Source: Margaritifera margaritifera
Taxonomy: Eukaryota; Mollusca; Bivalvia; Unionida; Margaritiferidae
Direction of reading: 5' to 3'
DNA length: 64,000 nt
NCBI GenBank assembly: GCA_029931535.1
Contig: JAQPZY010001332.1
Location: 806,001 to 870,000, forward strand
The position numbers and the translations under genes are program-made. Numbering within the stretch: position 1 is the first letter of the stretch; the number at the start of each line of letters is the position of its first letter. A model generated the notes under the pieces. The model saw only the letters and a program-made list of their open reading frames with translations. It did not search any database and had not been told where the DNA came from. This document shows, piece after piece, positions 12,775 through 24,336 of this stretch.

Positions 12775-13266
12775 CTTTAACAAAACAGGACCAGGACAAA
12801 ATGCAAATGAATGAAATAAACATAAACAAAACAAAACGAACACAATAATAATAATGCACAGGAACCCTGCCATAATGAGCTTCATTACAACACAAATTCA
12901 GATATAACATGGTTGCATCATGGCTCCAGATTTTTTTGCCTCTGATGTCACTTATTCTCTGATATTACTCAAAACATCAGCCAAGCTGACAAAACATATA
13001 ATAAAAAAACCCCATTCAGTTAAGTTTTGGAAACCTATAGCGTACAGATCATAATAAATGTTCTTACACAGCAATGATTAATTTTAATTGAGCAAGGGCT
13101 GATCTTAATCCAATATGTTCTAAAAATTGGCATGTAGTAAAATAGTTGCAATATGTTGAACTGGCACTTTGTTTATCCTCACCTGACACTCATATACATA
13201 TTCATCCAAGTTTTTATTATTCTAGCAGCAGCCAACTACCTCATTATGGCAGGATTCCTCTGTAGT

Positions 13267-13275
13267 AATAATATC

Positions 13276-13321
<46 letters not shown>

Positions 13322-13395
13322 TCAATAATAATAATAATATCAATAATAATAATAATAATAATAATAAAAATAATAATATCAATAATAATAATGTC

Positions 13396-13429
<34 letters not shown>

Positions 13430-13461
13430 TCAATAATAATAATAATAATAATAATAATATC

Positions 13462-13532
<71 letters not shown>

Positions 13533-13537
13533 TAAAT
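13267..13537. repeat. (AAT)n microsatellite with interspersed ATC triplets
   Basis: About 90 triplets of AAT/ATA register, interrupted by ATC at several positions (near 13320, 13339, 13377, 13392, 13427 and 13459). It gives poly-Asn with Ile on the plus strand and poly-Leu on the minus strand. Both long ORFs here (13153-13548 plus, 13236-13595 minus) are artefacts of the tract. Confidence 0.97.
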
Positions 13538-14171
13538 CATGTAAGTAAATCAAATTAACATAGGAGTAAATAAAACACAACAAAGTCCTGTACATAGGAA
13601 AGTAAAAAAATGTCGTCTAATTTTGTACATAAAATTATGACTAAACCTATACTGTTTGAATCAGTGAACTTGAAGTCAATTTTGAACTAGTGAACTTAAA
13701 AGCTGCTTTCAGCTCGCTGGCTGAAAATCTTTCCAAATCAGTGTTCTAAATGTTGTCTTTTATCATTGTGTTTAGTTACCGCTGGTTCAATGCACTTTTC
13801 TGTTTTATACTAAATGCAGAAAATACTATAGCACTTGTACTCATATCTGTTTTACTGGTGAGATTATGAGGGTGCACCAAAAGATTTACATTATCAACTA
13901 AGCTTACTATACTACAAAAATACATTAAAATCTGTCCAGGATCTATTCTAGGATGCAAGATCGTGGAATTCATGCTATTTTCTAAACAATCATGCCAGAA
14001 AATCCACCAAATATGCAAAAAATCATGTATTATATTTGCACGCCCTCCTTCATTTTTTTTATAGTAAATCCCTCCTGTATTTAGAAAATTGCCCCCATTA
14101 TCAAACGAAGGTGAGAATATCCACCCAATTTTAAGTTCTAAAATAATCAAACAGTCCTGCTGTCTAACTGC

Positions 14172-14340
14172 ACACCTGACACTGAGGTTATAAAAACATT
14201 CTTATGCTCAAACTCAGCTTGGACTAAAAACTCGGACATCTGATTGGCCAGAGTTTGGACATTAGCCAATCAAATGTCAGAATTTTTAGCTGAGTTTGAG
14301 TTTGAGAATAAAAAAGTTTTCATAACCTCCAGGCCTGATT
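14172..14340. repeat. Short fold-back MITE
   Basis: The arms GGTTATAAAAACATTCTTAT, then GCTCAAACTCAGC, are matched in inverted orientation by GCTGAGTTTGAGTTTGAGAA, then AAAGTTTTCATAACC. Inner arms CTGATTGGCC and AGCCAATCAAATGTCAG also pair. The whole can form one hairpin of about 75 base pairs with mismatches. Confidence 0.85.
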
Positions 14341-16551
14341 TTGGTAGAAAATGCCACCAAAGGGACATATTTTTGTACAATAATATATCATTATATGTTA
14401 TTTTAGTCCGAATTTAAGGGACACCTGTTTAAAACTGTTAGTATGTTTGTTAACTATCCACTATATTCAGGTTTTTGTACAGTTACACAATTCAAAAAGA
14501 AGATGATGGGAGCAGTTAAAATAAAGACATTTTCTTTAGTATTTTTTGTTTACTGCTTCTTTCATGATGGTTTTAAATACTTACATTTTATAAAACCATG
14601 AATAAGATTAAATTATGTTTAAATATACAAAAGAACTTTACTGAGACTTGGTTGTACAATAATTAGAAAAATAACTGATGCCCAAAATGCTTTCGAGATT
14701 AAAAGCAATGAAGTGAAAATTTTAGATGAACAGTTAAGATGAAAATTTATCAAAGTTACTGAAAACAAAAATATATATACAGATTATTTAGCATGTTAGA
14801 TAACACAATGATAATACAGTAAGCATGTATACAGTGATTTATCCAGGAATTTCACATGGGGAATTCTAACTTTGGCATTTTCATAAGGGGGAGGGGGATA
14901 TGGGGGGCAGGGTAGGGGGAATTTTCAATTTATAAGGGGGCAGTTTTATGTGAGAACAATATCTATAAACGGATCCCTTATAGTATTTTTCAACAAATGT
15001 GGCTGTGATAAATAACTTTTAATGATAACTTTTAATGAATATTAGATTAAACTTAGTTGTTTTATCTTCACTATCAGTACAGTAGCAATAGTGACTGTGT
15101 AATGATAAGTGCACAACATTATATGCATTAGAACTGCATGTAACAGCTGAGACATTAGCACAGAATACCAAAACCTGCATGTCTGCCATTGTACAACCTC
15201 ACCAAGTGCAGTTGGTAGTGAGCTTTAAATAGCTAGATAATCACTGAAAGCATCACTTAGTAGGTGCTTGATTATGGTGGTGGATCTAAAAGTCAAGCAC
15301 TTAAATGGCCAGATTTGAACTTCAATAATATTAATAAATGTTATGGGATTTGTTATGCTTATGACAAATCAACTGTATTATTTTTGTGCTTGCTTATTTT
15401 TAAGGGGGGGGGGGAGAAAATTCATTACATTGGTTATGGGGTCACACAATTTCATGTCCTGGAGAAAACACTACATATATATCAAATAGGTGTTATGTCA
15501 ATAATGTTAGATAATAACACACTCATGCAATAACTATCATCAATCAAGCTATCATAACAAAGGAATTAGAACCTATCGTTTGCTATTATAAAACTATAAC
15601 TATCTGCATAGTTACTAATTAGTTCACTACTCGACTAATCAAATATGCATTTCTAGTACATGTATGCAAACAGGTAAAGAAGCACTAGTTAACTAAATAA
15701 ACATGTATTATAACAGAACTATCCTGATGGCTACGATACACAATAACTTTTATCTTAAAACATTTGTATGAATGTGTTCTAAGCTAATAAAGTTTACATT
15801 CGTCCAACATTTTCTTTCCTTTTTTGACAAAACAAGTTGCAACTTCTCTTCATTTACTTGTCTCCATACTTCAAACTATTTTATTGGAATAGAAAAGGAC
15901 AGCTAACTAAATGATACATTACACTGTTGCACAAGGTAAATTCTACTGGAAAGTATGTTTCATTTCAAAAGAAGTCTAGTGCATCTCCTCCCAGTCGAAT
16001 GAAAATTACCTTTCTTTTGAAGTAGACTTAAAATTATGCTCTATGGAAGATCACCACAAAATAGCTTTACAAAGTTGTAACATCATCCCCACCTCTGATA
16101 TAATGTAATACAGTATAATCTCACTGGTTTGAACATTTTGGATCTTTTAAAAGTATGTTTAAAACCAAATGAGGGATTTATCATTATATTTAATATAATA
16201 ACTCAAAGTGTGGATTTCTTAAACCAATTTGATAGGTGCCATAGATGTTTAAGCTACTGAGATTCTACTGTAGTTACAATAATTTTTTTAATTTTCTTTT
16301 TTCTTAAAACAAGAAAGAGCTTAATAACCTGTCTGTGACCCATTAGGGATATTTTAGTACACTGAAACCTGTCATTCCAAAACAGCCTTGTGATCAGAAA
16401 ATAGAGTGAAACCTGCAATAGCAGACATCTGCATATAATGGACACCTGATATAGGACAATATTTTAAAACCCTTTGCATAATTTCATTGAAAAATGTTAA
16501 CCTATGTACATGGCATCTACTCATAAACACAAATTCCCTCACCAAAAGCGA

Positions 16552-16631
16552 CACATTTGGAGTAGCCAAGAATATACAGACTGGTATGGAGAACATTTGG
16601 AGTAGCCAAGAATATACAGACTGGTATGGAG
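16552..16631. repeat. 39-base tandem duplication
   Basis: ACATTTGGAGTAGCCAAGAA, then TATACAGACTGGTATGGAG, occurs twice in direct succession without visible divergence. It inflates the spurious minus-strand ORF 16372-16740. Confidence 0.95.
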
Positions 16632-16860
16632 GATTGATGCCAAGGCAATGGTAGTTAAGTGCCTTGAATATAGATATACCTAAAAAACCCAATCCATCCA
16701 GGTCTGGACAGGATTCAAATCTGTTACCAACTGGCTGCAAGTCTTAGCTAACATCTTGATTTAAAATTTTGGTTTTCATGTGCATGCCATCACTGATAGA
16801 CCTGTGATTACTTGCATGTAATATATAATGCTTTAAGGAATTTTTAAGTGTGTGACTCAC

Positions 16861-16951
16861 ATGCTAAAATATTGACCCAGCGATTCTTTGACTTGTTTTC
16901 CCCTAACAGTGCAGCCTCTGTGGAATGTCTTGGACTCAGCTTCTGAATATC
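16861..16951 (-). CDS. Receptor-type protein tyrosine phosphatase, pTyr-recognition loop exon (KNRW)
   Basis: This 91-base exon has an acceptor CATGCAG|GATATT, a donor GCAT|GTGAGT, enters in phase 0 and leaves one base over. It encodes DIQKLSPRHSTEAALLGENK followed by SKNRWVNILA. It corresponds to the helix and the phosphotyrosine recognition loop of classical PTPs, normally KNRY-x-(N/D)-(I/V)-L. The Tyr that usually stacks on the substrate ring is a TGG (Trp) codon here. The following Asn is the one usual in receptor PTPs. The exon joins cleanly to 12774-12695 through a split Phe codon. Confidence 0.93.
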
Positions 16952-18108
16952 CTGCATGAGAGAAAAAATAAATATTAAGCAAAAGCAGAAATAAAAATTT
17001 GCATACTACATAATCAAGAACAAAATAATAATTCCAAGACATGAAGACAATTCACAAAACCGATCTTTTCTTTTCCATTATTTTTCTAACTTTTGCAACC
17101 AAAACATTTGTGTTTGACAAACAAATGTTTTATAAAAAAAATGGGGCAAAAATAAATGTGCAATTATGGAACCCTCTGAAACTGATCTTTTCCCCTTGAA
17201 AACATTTAACAGTAGAATTTCACTGGTTCAAACACAGTTCAAACACCCTGGATCACTTGAATATAAGACCCAACTGAAAGTCTGTAAATATATTAAACCT
17301 CATTCTCTAAAACAATGGCTCTCTTGAACTAATTTGCTAGGTTCCTATGATGTTTGAGCAAAAAAGTAATTCTATTGTAACAATAATTCAACATTTTGCA
17401 GAAATAAACTGATTCCACAGACACAGCAATTTATTATGAAATATAATGAACCAATCACAATTCTGGTGGCAATTTAAAAACTGTATTTACCTTTGTATAA
17501 CACCCACACACCAACATTTGTGAACAGCATAGACCCAGACCCAGACCAGATGTCCCATAAGGCACCAGAAGATATAAGTGTACACTGTTTGCAGCTGGGT
17601 ATGCATAATAACAGGAAATACAATACTGTGAAACCACTATTTTTTATAGGGTAGTAACTTTTATTGATTTCATGGTTTTGACAAACTATAAATTTAAAGA
17701 CTAAACAAAGAAGGATCCATCTGTGTTAATTTCCTCAATTCATAAATTTTAAGCATGCCTGCCATAACATGATGCGTCACATGAAAAACACTATTTTTTA
17801 AGGCTCCCACCTGCACCCCCAGACATGGTTGTGTTTTGAAAAACAAACTTTCCTAGTAATCTTAGCAAATAATAATAAATAAAACAAGAGACGGAGAGAG
17901 ACCTTTCTTTACCACCATGATATATGCCCATAACCTGTAGCCTGTATAAACAGTTAACAGTCCTAATTAGTGTTCATGTAAAACTATCCTTGGGGCAGTT
18001 TTTACATTTGATTGTCATAAAGGCAATTAAAACTGTACATAAGGTGATCAGAGATAAACAACCAGCATTTCACAGATTACTCAACTGGCTGAAAATAATT
18101 TTGCTGAT

Positions 18109-18294
18109 GTTAAGTCCTTTAAGCACTGGTGTGGGAGAGCCCATTAGGTTATTTGCATCAGAAAACGTACACTAAGTGGAACAACCTAATTTTTTCATTT
18201 GTTAAGTCCTTTAAGCACTGGTGTGGGAGAGCCCATTAGGCTAATTTGCATCAGAAAACGTACACTAAGTGGAACAACCTAATTTTTTCATTTG
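18109..18294. repeat. 92-base tandem duplication
   Basis: Two successive copies begin GTTAAGTCCTTTAAGCACTG and end CAACCTAATTTTTTCATTTG. They differ at only a few positions (GGTTATTTGC against GGCTAATTTGC), so the duplication is recent. The ORF 17924-18175 runs into the first copy and has no family features. Confidence 0.95.
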
Positions 18295-19069
18295 AAGTTA
18301 GAGATTCATGCTGAAAAACAAATTTAAGTTCAACTTATTAAACATCACTGCCTTGAATGAGTGTGTTTAAGCTATCTTTATTAAAGGTTGTTGGCAAGTT
18401 TGTGATCAGTGCCAACGTTTCTTTGAAGTTGGATTTTATTCCATATATAAAATGCAAAACACAATTATTTTGGTAGCCGAACAGTATACAAGTGTGACTC
18501 ATTTTTGAAGGCAAAATGTTGAAATTCAGCTGTGATTCAGCATTCTGGCTGTCAGGTGTGAATTTCCTATCCCATACAAGTGCATTTGATGGTTTCTATT
18601 ATTCTTCCTAACTCTAGGTCTAAAGAGTATATAATTGTCAAGTTATTGTCAACTAGGGGTGAAATGATACACCTTGGTTTTATTTCCAGTATGAAATTAC
18701 AGACAGACATAGACTTATCATCTGTTCATATGCCATTTTCATCCTTGACAAGTTAAAAAAAAAAAAATACTTCCAAAGAGACTACCTGTTAGTTGTCAGT
18801 GACTTTAACTCAACTTTTTAGGCCATTTGAGGCTGCTTCATTGGATCAGATGCAGGACTCATCTTGGTCACTACGCCATTTGTTTTGCACTGCATGAATG
18901 CTTTAAAAAAAATCTTGTTACCAATTTCATGTCTTCACTTAAAGTTGGAATGCATTACGGTGTTATCTTCAAAACAGAAGAAATAGTGCAACTTCCTTGT
19001 ACAAGGAAAATGTTATCTAGAACAAGTCTGAATGTGGGAGTGGACATAACTAACAACCAAATCCTTCAC

Positions 19070-19885
19070 ATTGTACTCAGAGCAGATACAAAACAATTGC
19101 TGTGGCCACAGGCACTCATTTGTGTCAGTGAAAAAGTTATTGACAACATCCACTTCCCTTCTACAAATTAACAAGGTGGCTATAACTTGTAACTCGTGCA
19201 GTTTGGAACCTGCCCCCTTGCCGATTCTGTGCAAATTTGTTCTTTTGTTAATCCAGTCGGCATGTTCAGTTGGTGATTACATATATCAGAGCAAAAGGAG
19301 ATATTCTAAACTTCTTCCCCATGTACAATTTAAGTACTTTACAGATGATTAAAAGCCACTTTTGCGTGAAGTTTCTATATTGCTTCGTATCTGTTTGGAT
19401 TGAGTTTGGATTCCAATGCATCCGGCATGTCACGCACCAAACAAGCTACAGTTAGTCTCATTGGTGGTTATTGTTTTTTCCTGGACTTGAACAAACAATT
19501 ACCACCAATCAGAATTTAAAGTCACATATTTCACTGCGTGACACACTGGAAGTGCAGCCTTCAAATTCGATCCAAGTAGACAAGATACGAAGCAACAAAT
19601 AAACTTTGCATAAAAGTGGTTATTAAATGATCAGTAAAGTACTTAGATCATATATGGAGAGCAAATCTGGAATGTCTTCTTTACGTTGATATATGTTATC
19701 AGTGGCTGAACATGCTAATGGGATAAAATAATTAGCACGGAATCAGCTTGGGGGGCTGGGCAGATTTTGAACCACGTGAGTTAGTCACCTTTTGTTAATT
19801 TGTAGAAGGCGAGTGGGTGTTGTCAATAGTTTTTATTTTTTACTGACAGAAATGAGTGCATATGCCAGCTACGGCTGTCTCAGAT
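19070..19885. repeat. Large inverted repeat with arms of about 400 bases
   Basis: The left arm, about 19070-19480, is the diverged reverse complement of the right arm, about 19500-19885. Paired landmarks are GGCACTCATTTGTGTCAGTG with GACAGAAATGAGTGCATATG; TCCACTTCCCTTCTACAAAT with ATTTGTAGAAGGCGAGTGGG; GGCATGTTCAGTTGGTGATT with ATCAGTGGCTGAACATGC; TTGCTTCGTATCTG with CAAGATACGAAGCAAC; and ATTGGTGGTTATTG with CAATTACCACCAATCAG around the centre near 19490. Open frames inside it (18827-19171, 19013-19234, 19071-19352) are by-products. Confidence 0.88.
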
Positions 19886-20090
19886 GTATTCTCAATTTAA
19901 AGAATAAAAGGCAAAATTACGAATAATTATTCACGACTGCTGAAGATTAAAGTAACTTGTATAGGGTAAGTATTGTTTTGTATCGATTTTTCACCTCCTG
20001 TATCATTATCGGTATCAATATGGAAACATTATCGAAACATCGATTAATTGTTTCAACCCTATTGTCAACATCATTTGGATTACACCTTAC

Positions 20091-20172
20091 CTCATATTCT
20101 TTTGCAAATCTCAGTCTGGAGTCTTTGTTCAGCTCTTTTAAATATTCCTCCAGGTTTGAGAGCTTGAAAGGT
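20091..20172 (-). CDS. Receptor-type protein tyrosine phosphatase, first exon of the D1 domain
   Basis: This 82-base exon has an acceptor GTTATAG|A, a donor GAG|GTAAGG, enters completing an Arg codon and leaves in phase 0. It encodes RPFKLSNLEEYLKELNKDSR followed by LRFAKEYE. This is the N-terminal helical segment of receptor PTP D1 domains (RPI-x-x-x-x-(L/F)-x-x-(Y/H)-x-x-x-(L/M) ... F-x-x-E-(F/Y)-E). It sits between two large inverted repeats in its flanking introns (19070-19885 and 20607-24336). Confidence 0.92.
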
Positions 20173-20606
20173 CTATAACAAAGGACAATAATCAAGTGAT
20201 AAACAAGGGTTCCAGGGAACCCGAGTCTCCCTTGCAAACTGTACTATGAGGTATCCCACTACACATGCCTTAAAAAAACTTAAAAATAAAATTGAGTCTA
20301 GAATCCTAACATTGACTGATGCTGCCACTATTGCTAAAGCTGGAATAGTGATGCCTTTGTCTCACAATTTTAACAGGGCAGGCAAAAAAAGGCTGTGAAT
20401 CCCACAACATAACAAGTAAATCTAAATTTAATTTAATTTAACAGAAATTAAGTCATATAGTTCACATATTTCCCATAAACAAATGGCAACAATTTTGTCT
20501 TGCAAATATGTTGATCTTTTGAAGAAAAAAAAAATGCAGTCATGCAAAACAATTATGATTTACAGTACACAGCAACAATAGCAAACAGTACAAAATGTTC
20601 ATGTTT

Positions 20607-23600
20607 TATATAGTCAAACCTGTCAATAGCAGCCATCATAGGAAAAGGCCAAACTAGCCTTTGTTCATAGGTGACCTCTGTATGTAGGTTCACCTTTCAA
20701 ACTTGGGTTTTGAAAAAAAAACTATTCACTGAATACCATTATTATTATTATTATTATTATTATTACATTATCAACAGATTTAGTTTAGTGCACTATTCAA
20801 CAAAATCGTAAATACATGTATATGTTGTTCTCTCCCAAACTTATGTTCCACGCAAGATTATTGTATCCTGCTCACTCTCTAATCAATCCTATAAATTAAA
20901 TCACTGGTTCTTAAAAAAAAAAAATCACCAATCTTAGTTTTGTGCACCACAACAAAACTTGTTTAACTAGTAACAGACAGCTTACATATGACTGTGAAAT
21001 AGAGGGTTAACTTTTTGTGCTGCCAACTTGTATAATTCGGCTTAAAAACAATTGTTCACACTTCAAACACTATCTGGATTAGCAAGTTGCTCAACTTGCT
21101 GAGATCAAAAGGCAGTCAGTTTATGTGAGAGGCCTGTGATGAATTGGGAATGAAAAAAAGGCCTTATGTGGCTATTGTTAGTAACACATGAACTGAAACA
21201 TCACCTGCCTCAGTTTTTAGTTTGAACAGTATTTATTCAAGAGAATATCTTTATGTATGATTTATAACAATACAATACATGGGGATTCAGTAGAAAGATG
21301 GAAGCTTGTTGAAAACTGTCTCCCCTATTACAGTGAAATTTTAACAATCAATAATTGATAGGTCATATACATGTACAGTACAAATATAAATATATACATG
21401 ATCAGTTCTTATATCTAGTATATGTAATTATTTCAAAGATCATATAATTGTTAGAAAAGATGGAATACACTTGTGTGGTTGTGACCTATGTATTAATTTG
21501 AAAAATATTTTGACAATTTTATAAAGGTTTGCACTGTCATAAATATTTGTGTATTAATGTCATCAAAATACATATGATTGTCGGATAATAATGTCTTAAT
21601 TGTAAGTCATTATGGTAATGTGAAGAGAACACAATGTCTTAGAGTTGTACATCTTTTACATTCTAACAGAAAGTGTTCATCTGTTTCTATTTGTCTGCAT
21701 TTGCAGTACCTATTGTTAGAAACAAAATTTAGGAATAAATCGTTATTTAAGTTACTGCATTTGGTTCTCAACTGCTTAAAACTATGCTGAACTTGATCCA
21801 CCCAATCACCAACATAATACGAAAGAATTTTATGTTTATCCCACTTCACATAAATTTTAAGATTTTGAATGGATGGGTCACTTATTATTTCAATCGATAA
21901 AGTGTTCCACAGTTGAATTGTGGAAGGCAGAAATGATTTTTGACACAAGGTCATTCTGCACAAAGGGGGTTGAATAGTATTAGATGATCGAGTGGTGTAG
22001 GTCTCATTGTTAACAAAAAAAGGTTGAATTACATCTTGTAAATACTTTGGAGCAAAACCATGGTACATTTTAAGCAAATGAATTAATTTATGCTTATAAC
22101 ATTGAAAATTCAGGCTATCCCACCCAGTTTACTCTATAATAGTGCTCAAGCCGCACTCTTAGTAGCACCCGTTACTATTCTCATAGCATCCCGATTTATT
22201 TTTTCCAGTGATTCTTTTTCTTGTGTAGAACAATTATCCCTGATACAATCAGCAGAGTCAACGAGGGAAGTATACAAGATTTATACATTCTTTCGAATCT
22301 ATATTTCATCCAATCTATATTTCAAATTTTTCAAAGTGTTAACTTTCTCCCAAGCCTTTTAAGACAAATGCTTGACATGTGCATGCGAAGCGGCATCACC
22401 AGACAATATAATACCTAAATGCTTATGTTGGAATACTTCTTGAATATCTTTGCTACACATATGCAGTATAGGATGATTATTTTTGAATTATGTTTTCATG
22501 TTATGAGCAATGACTCTGTTTTGTCTGGGTTAAAGGTCACTAGCCTCAGTGTTTAAATACTGAATGACCCTTGACCCCAATGAAAAGGGATGTAACTCCT
22601 ATCGCTCCTAAAGATTAACCTTTTTCATCAGTGACAGTTCTAATTCACTGTCATATAGATGAAGATATCGTCCTATATCCGTCACACTGGCACAAAAGGT
22701 GACTCCCATTTCTGCTGTGACAACATGACTGATTTTCTCACCATCCAGCAAATGAATTGCTTTGATCCTCTCCCCTAATAATAAAAACCATCTCACTTTT
22801 GAATTTGACATACTGACACCACAGTGACTACAAGCAAATAAGAAATGTTTAAACATCAATTCACGATATGCCTTTATCTAAACAATGTCTTCCTCATACA
22901 ACGTCTAGTCTGCATACGCTGAGCAGTCACTACCAATATGCGTCAGTGACCACTTAAAGCTATGAAAAACCATTATTTGGTTAGGAAACATCTGGCTACT
23001 GACCGCAGAAGGCTGGTGATCATTATATTGAGTCAAACCTGTCCCAATGGTCACCTTTACACAGTGGTCACCTGGTCATAACAGCCATTCTACCGCCTCC
23101 CCCCACCCAGTCCAGCAAATTTCCTATATAATAGTCGTGTACATAATGGACATCTGCTTTCTACAGTCAGCGGCCAAGTGTTTCCTAACCAAATAATGGT
23201 TTCTCCCTGCTTTAAACAGTCACTGGAGCATATCAACAGTGACTTCTCTATGCATTAAAATTAAACTTTTGTTTGATGAGGAAGTCATTGTTTAGATAAA
23301 GGAACAGCATATGAATCTACGTGTAAACATTTCTTATCTTGTATGTACTCACCATACTCCAGCCACACTGTCAATGTAACTCAAACAAAGTGTCAATATG
23401 TCAAATTTGAAAGCAAGGTGGATTTTATGATTAGAGGGAGAGGGTCAAGTAATTTGTTAGCTGGATGGTGGGAAATGTAGTCATACAGTCACAGAAGAAA
23501 TGAGAGTCACCTTTAGTGACACTGTGGCAGATATCATTTAAAAACCTAATTTTGTTTTTATATCTGATGAAAACAATTATTCTATGAGAAGAGATATGAA

Positions 23601-24336
23601 TTCAAAAAATTTCATTTGGGTCAAGTGTTAATAACAATAGCCACATTCAACTTATTTTAATTCCCTATTTATTACAGGCCTTTCACTTAAGCAGAATCTT
23701 TTGACCTCTGCAAACTGAGCAACTGGTTAATCCGATATTGTTTTGAAATGAAAACACCTGTTTCTGAGCCTAACTATGCAAGTTGGCCAAAGAAAGAGTC
23801 AGTCCTCTTTTTCAAAATCATATGTAAGCTGTCAATTAGTAGTGAACTTAGTGTTTTGTAATGGTGCATTTTACAAAAATCAGTGATTTTTTTTGCATCA
23901 GTGATTATTTAATTTATAGGATGGATTAAAGCAAGCAGGATACTGTAATATTGTGTGGAACATAATATAAACATGTACTGTGTGATTTGGTTAAATACTG
24001 CACTAAATTAAATCTGTTGATAATAAAAAGAATATTGTGAAATTGTATCTTGTAATAATAATAATAATAATAAAAATAAAAACAATACTAATGACAATGA
24101 TATTGATATTCAGAGCATAGTATTTGTTCAAACGACCAAGTCTAAAAGGTTTATCCTGCATACAGAGGTCACCTGTGTACAAAGGTCAGTTTGACTTTGT
24201 CCCATGGGTTGCTGCTATTGATAGGTTGGACTGTACACGACTTTTATATAGGAAATCTACCAGGGGAAAATTATAATAACTGTTGCAACTAGGTGACCAC
24301 TATATATAGGTAAACATTAGAACAGGTTTGACTATA
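20607..24336. repeat. Giant inverted repeat (arms about 1.1 kb), left arm interrupted by a retrotransposon
   Basis: The left arm (20607 to about 21195, resuming about 22560 to 23060) is the diverged reverse complement of the right arm (about 23150 to 24336). Paired landmarks from outside inward are: TAGTCAAACCTGTCAATAGC with the complement of AACAGGTTTGACTATATC; GGTGACCTCTGTATGTAGGT with GCATACAGAGGTCACCTGTG; TTATGTTCCACGCAAGATTA with ATATTGTGTGGAACATAATA; AGACAGCTTACATATGACTG with ATCATATGTAAGCTGTCAAT; AGAGGCCTGTGATGAATTGG with TTTATTACAGGCCTTTCACT; AAAAGGTGACTCCCATTTCT with AATGAGAGTCACCTTTAGTG; AACAATGTCTTCCTCATACA with GATGAGGAAGTCATTGTTTA; and CCATTATTTGGTTAGGAAAC with GTTTCCTAACCAAATAATGG. 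The central loop (about 23030-23165) repeats sequence also found at the right outer end. The minus-strand ORF 22608-22859 is arm sequence. Confidence 0.92.
21195..22560 (-). pseudogene. 3' part of a non-LTR (LINE) retrotransposon, reverse-transcriptase C-terminal region, degenerate
   Basis: The minus-strand frame 22077-21610 encodes MYHGFAPKYL, SFLPSTIQLWNTLS, and a Cys/His knuckle CKCRQIETDEHFLLEC. This is the end of Jockey/CR1/RTE-like ORF2 proteins, in which the LPSTI-x-LWN motif and the C-x-C-x(5)-HFLL-x-C cluster recur. Further upstream in broken frames are FNPDKTESLL (about 22535-22500), the usual RT palm/thumb 'NP-x-KT' motif, and IRDNCSTQEKESLEKIN (about 22255-22190). Frameshifts and stops make it dead. 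It interrupts the left arm of the inverted repeat, so it inserted later. It is 5'-truncated, and 21195-21605 would be its 3' untranslated region. Confidence 0.85.

Larger units (their letters stand above)
12775..16860. other. 4.1 kb intron with a long AAT tract and a fold-back element
   Basis: It contains the (AAT)n tract at 13267-13537, a fold-back repeat at 14172-14340, G-rich patches near 14885-14940 and 15403-15416, and a 39-base duplication (16552-16631). The stretch 16370-16740 ends in a tRNA-promoter-like word on the minus strand (AACAGATTTGAATCCTGTCC) and may be a SINE fragment. I see nothing else of substance. Confidence 0.5.
16952..20090. other. 3.1 kb intron with a 92-base duplication and a long inverted repeat
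   Basis: It contains the tandem duplication 18109-18294 and the inverted repeat 19070-19885, which ends about 200 bases from the downstream edge of the 20.1 kb exon. A degraded MITE-like stretch may lie at about 17490-17625 (GCATAGACCCAGACC words). The rest is AT-rich, with nothing I can name. Confidence 0.5.

Noticed and set aside
13153..13595. Long poly-Asn (plus) and poly-Leu (minus) open frames
   Set aside because: Both are translations of the (AAT)n tract and vanish without it.
22608..22859. Minus-strand 83-codon frame lying between PTP exons, first considered as an extra exon
   Set aside because: It lies within the left arm of the giant inverted repeat, the matching right arm is not open, and the phases of the flanking exons already join without it.
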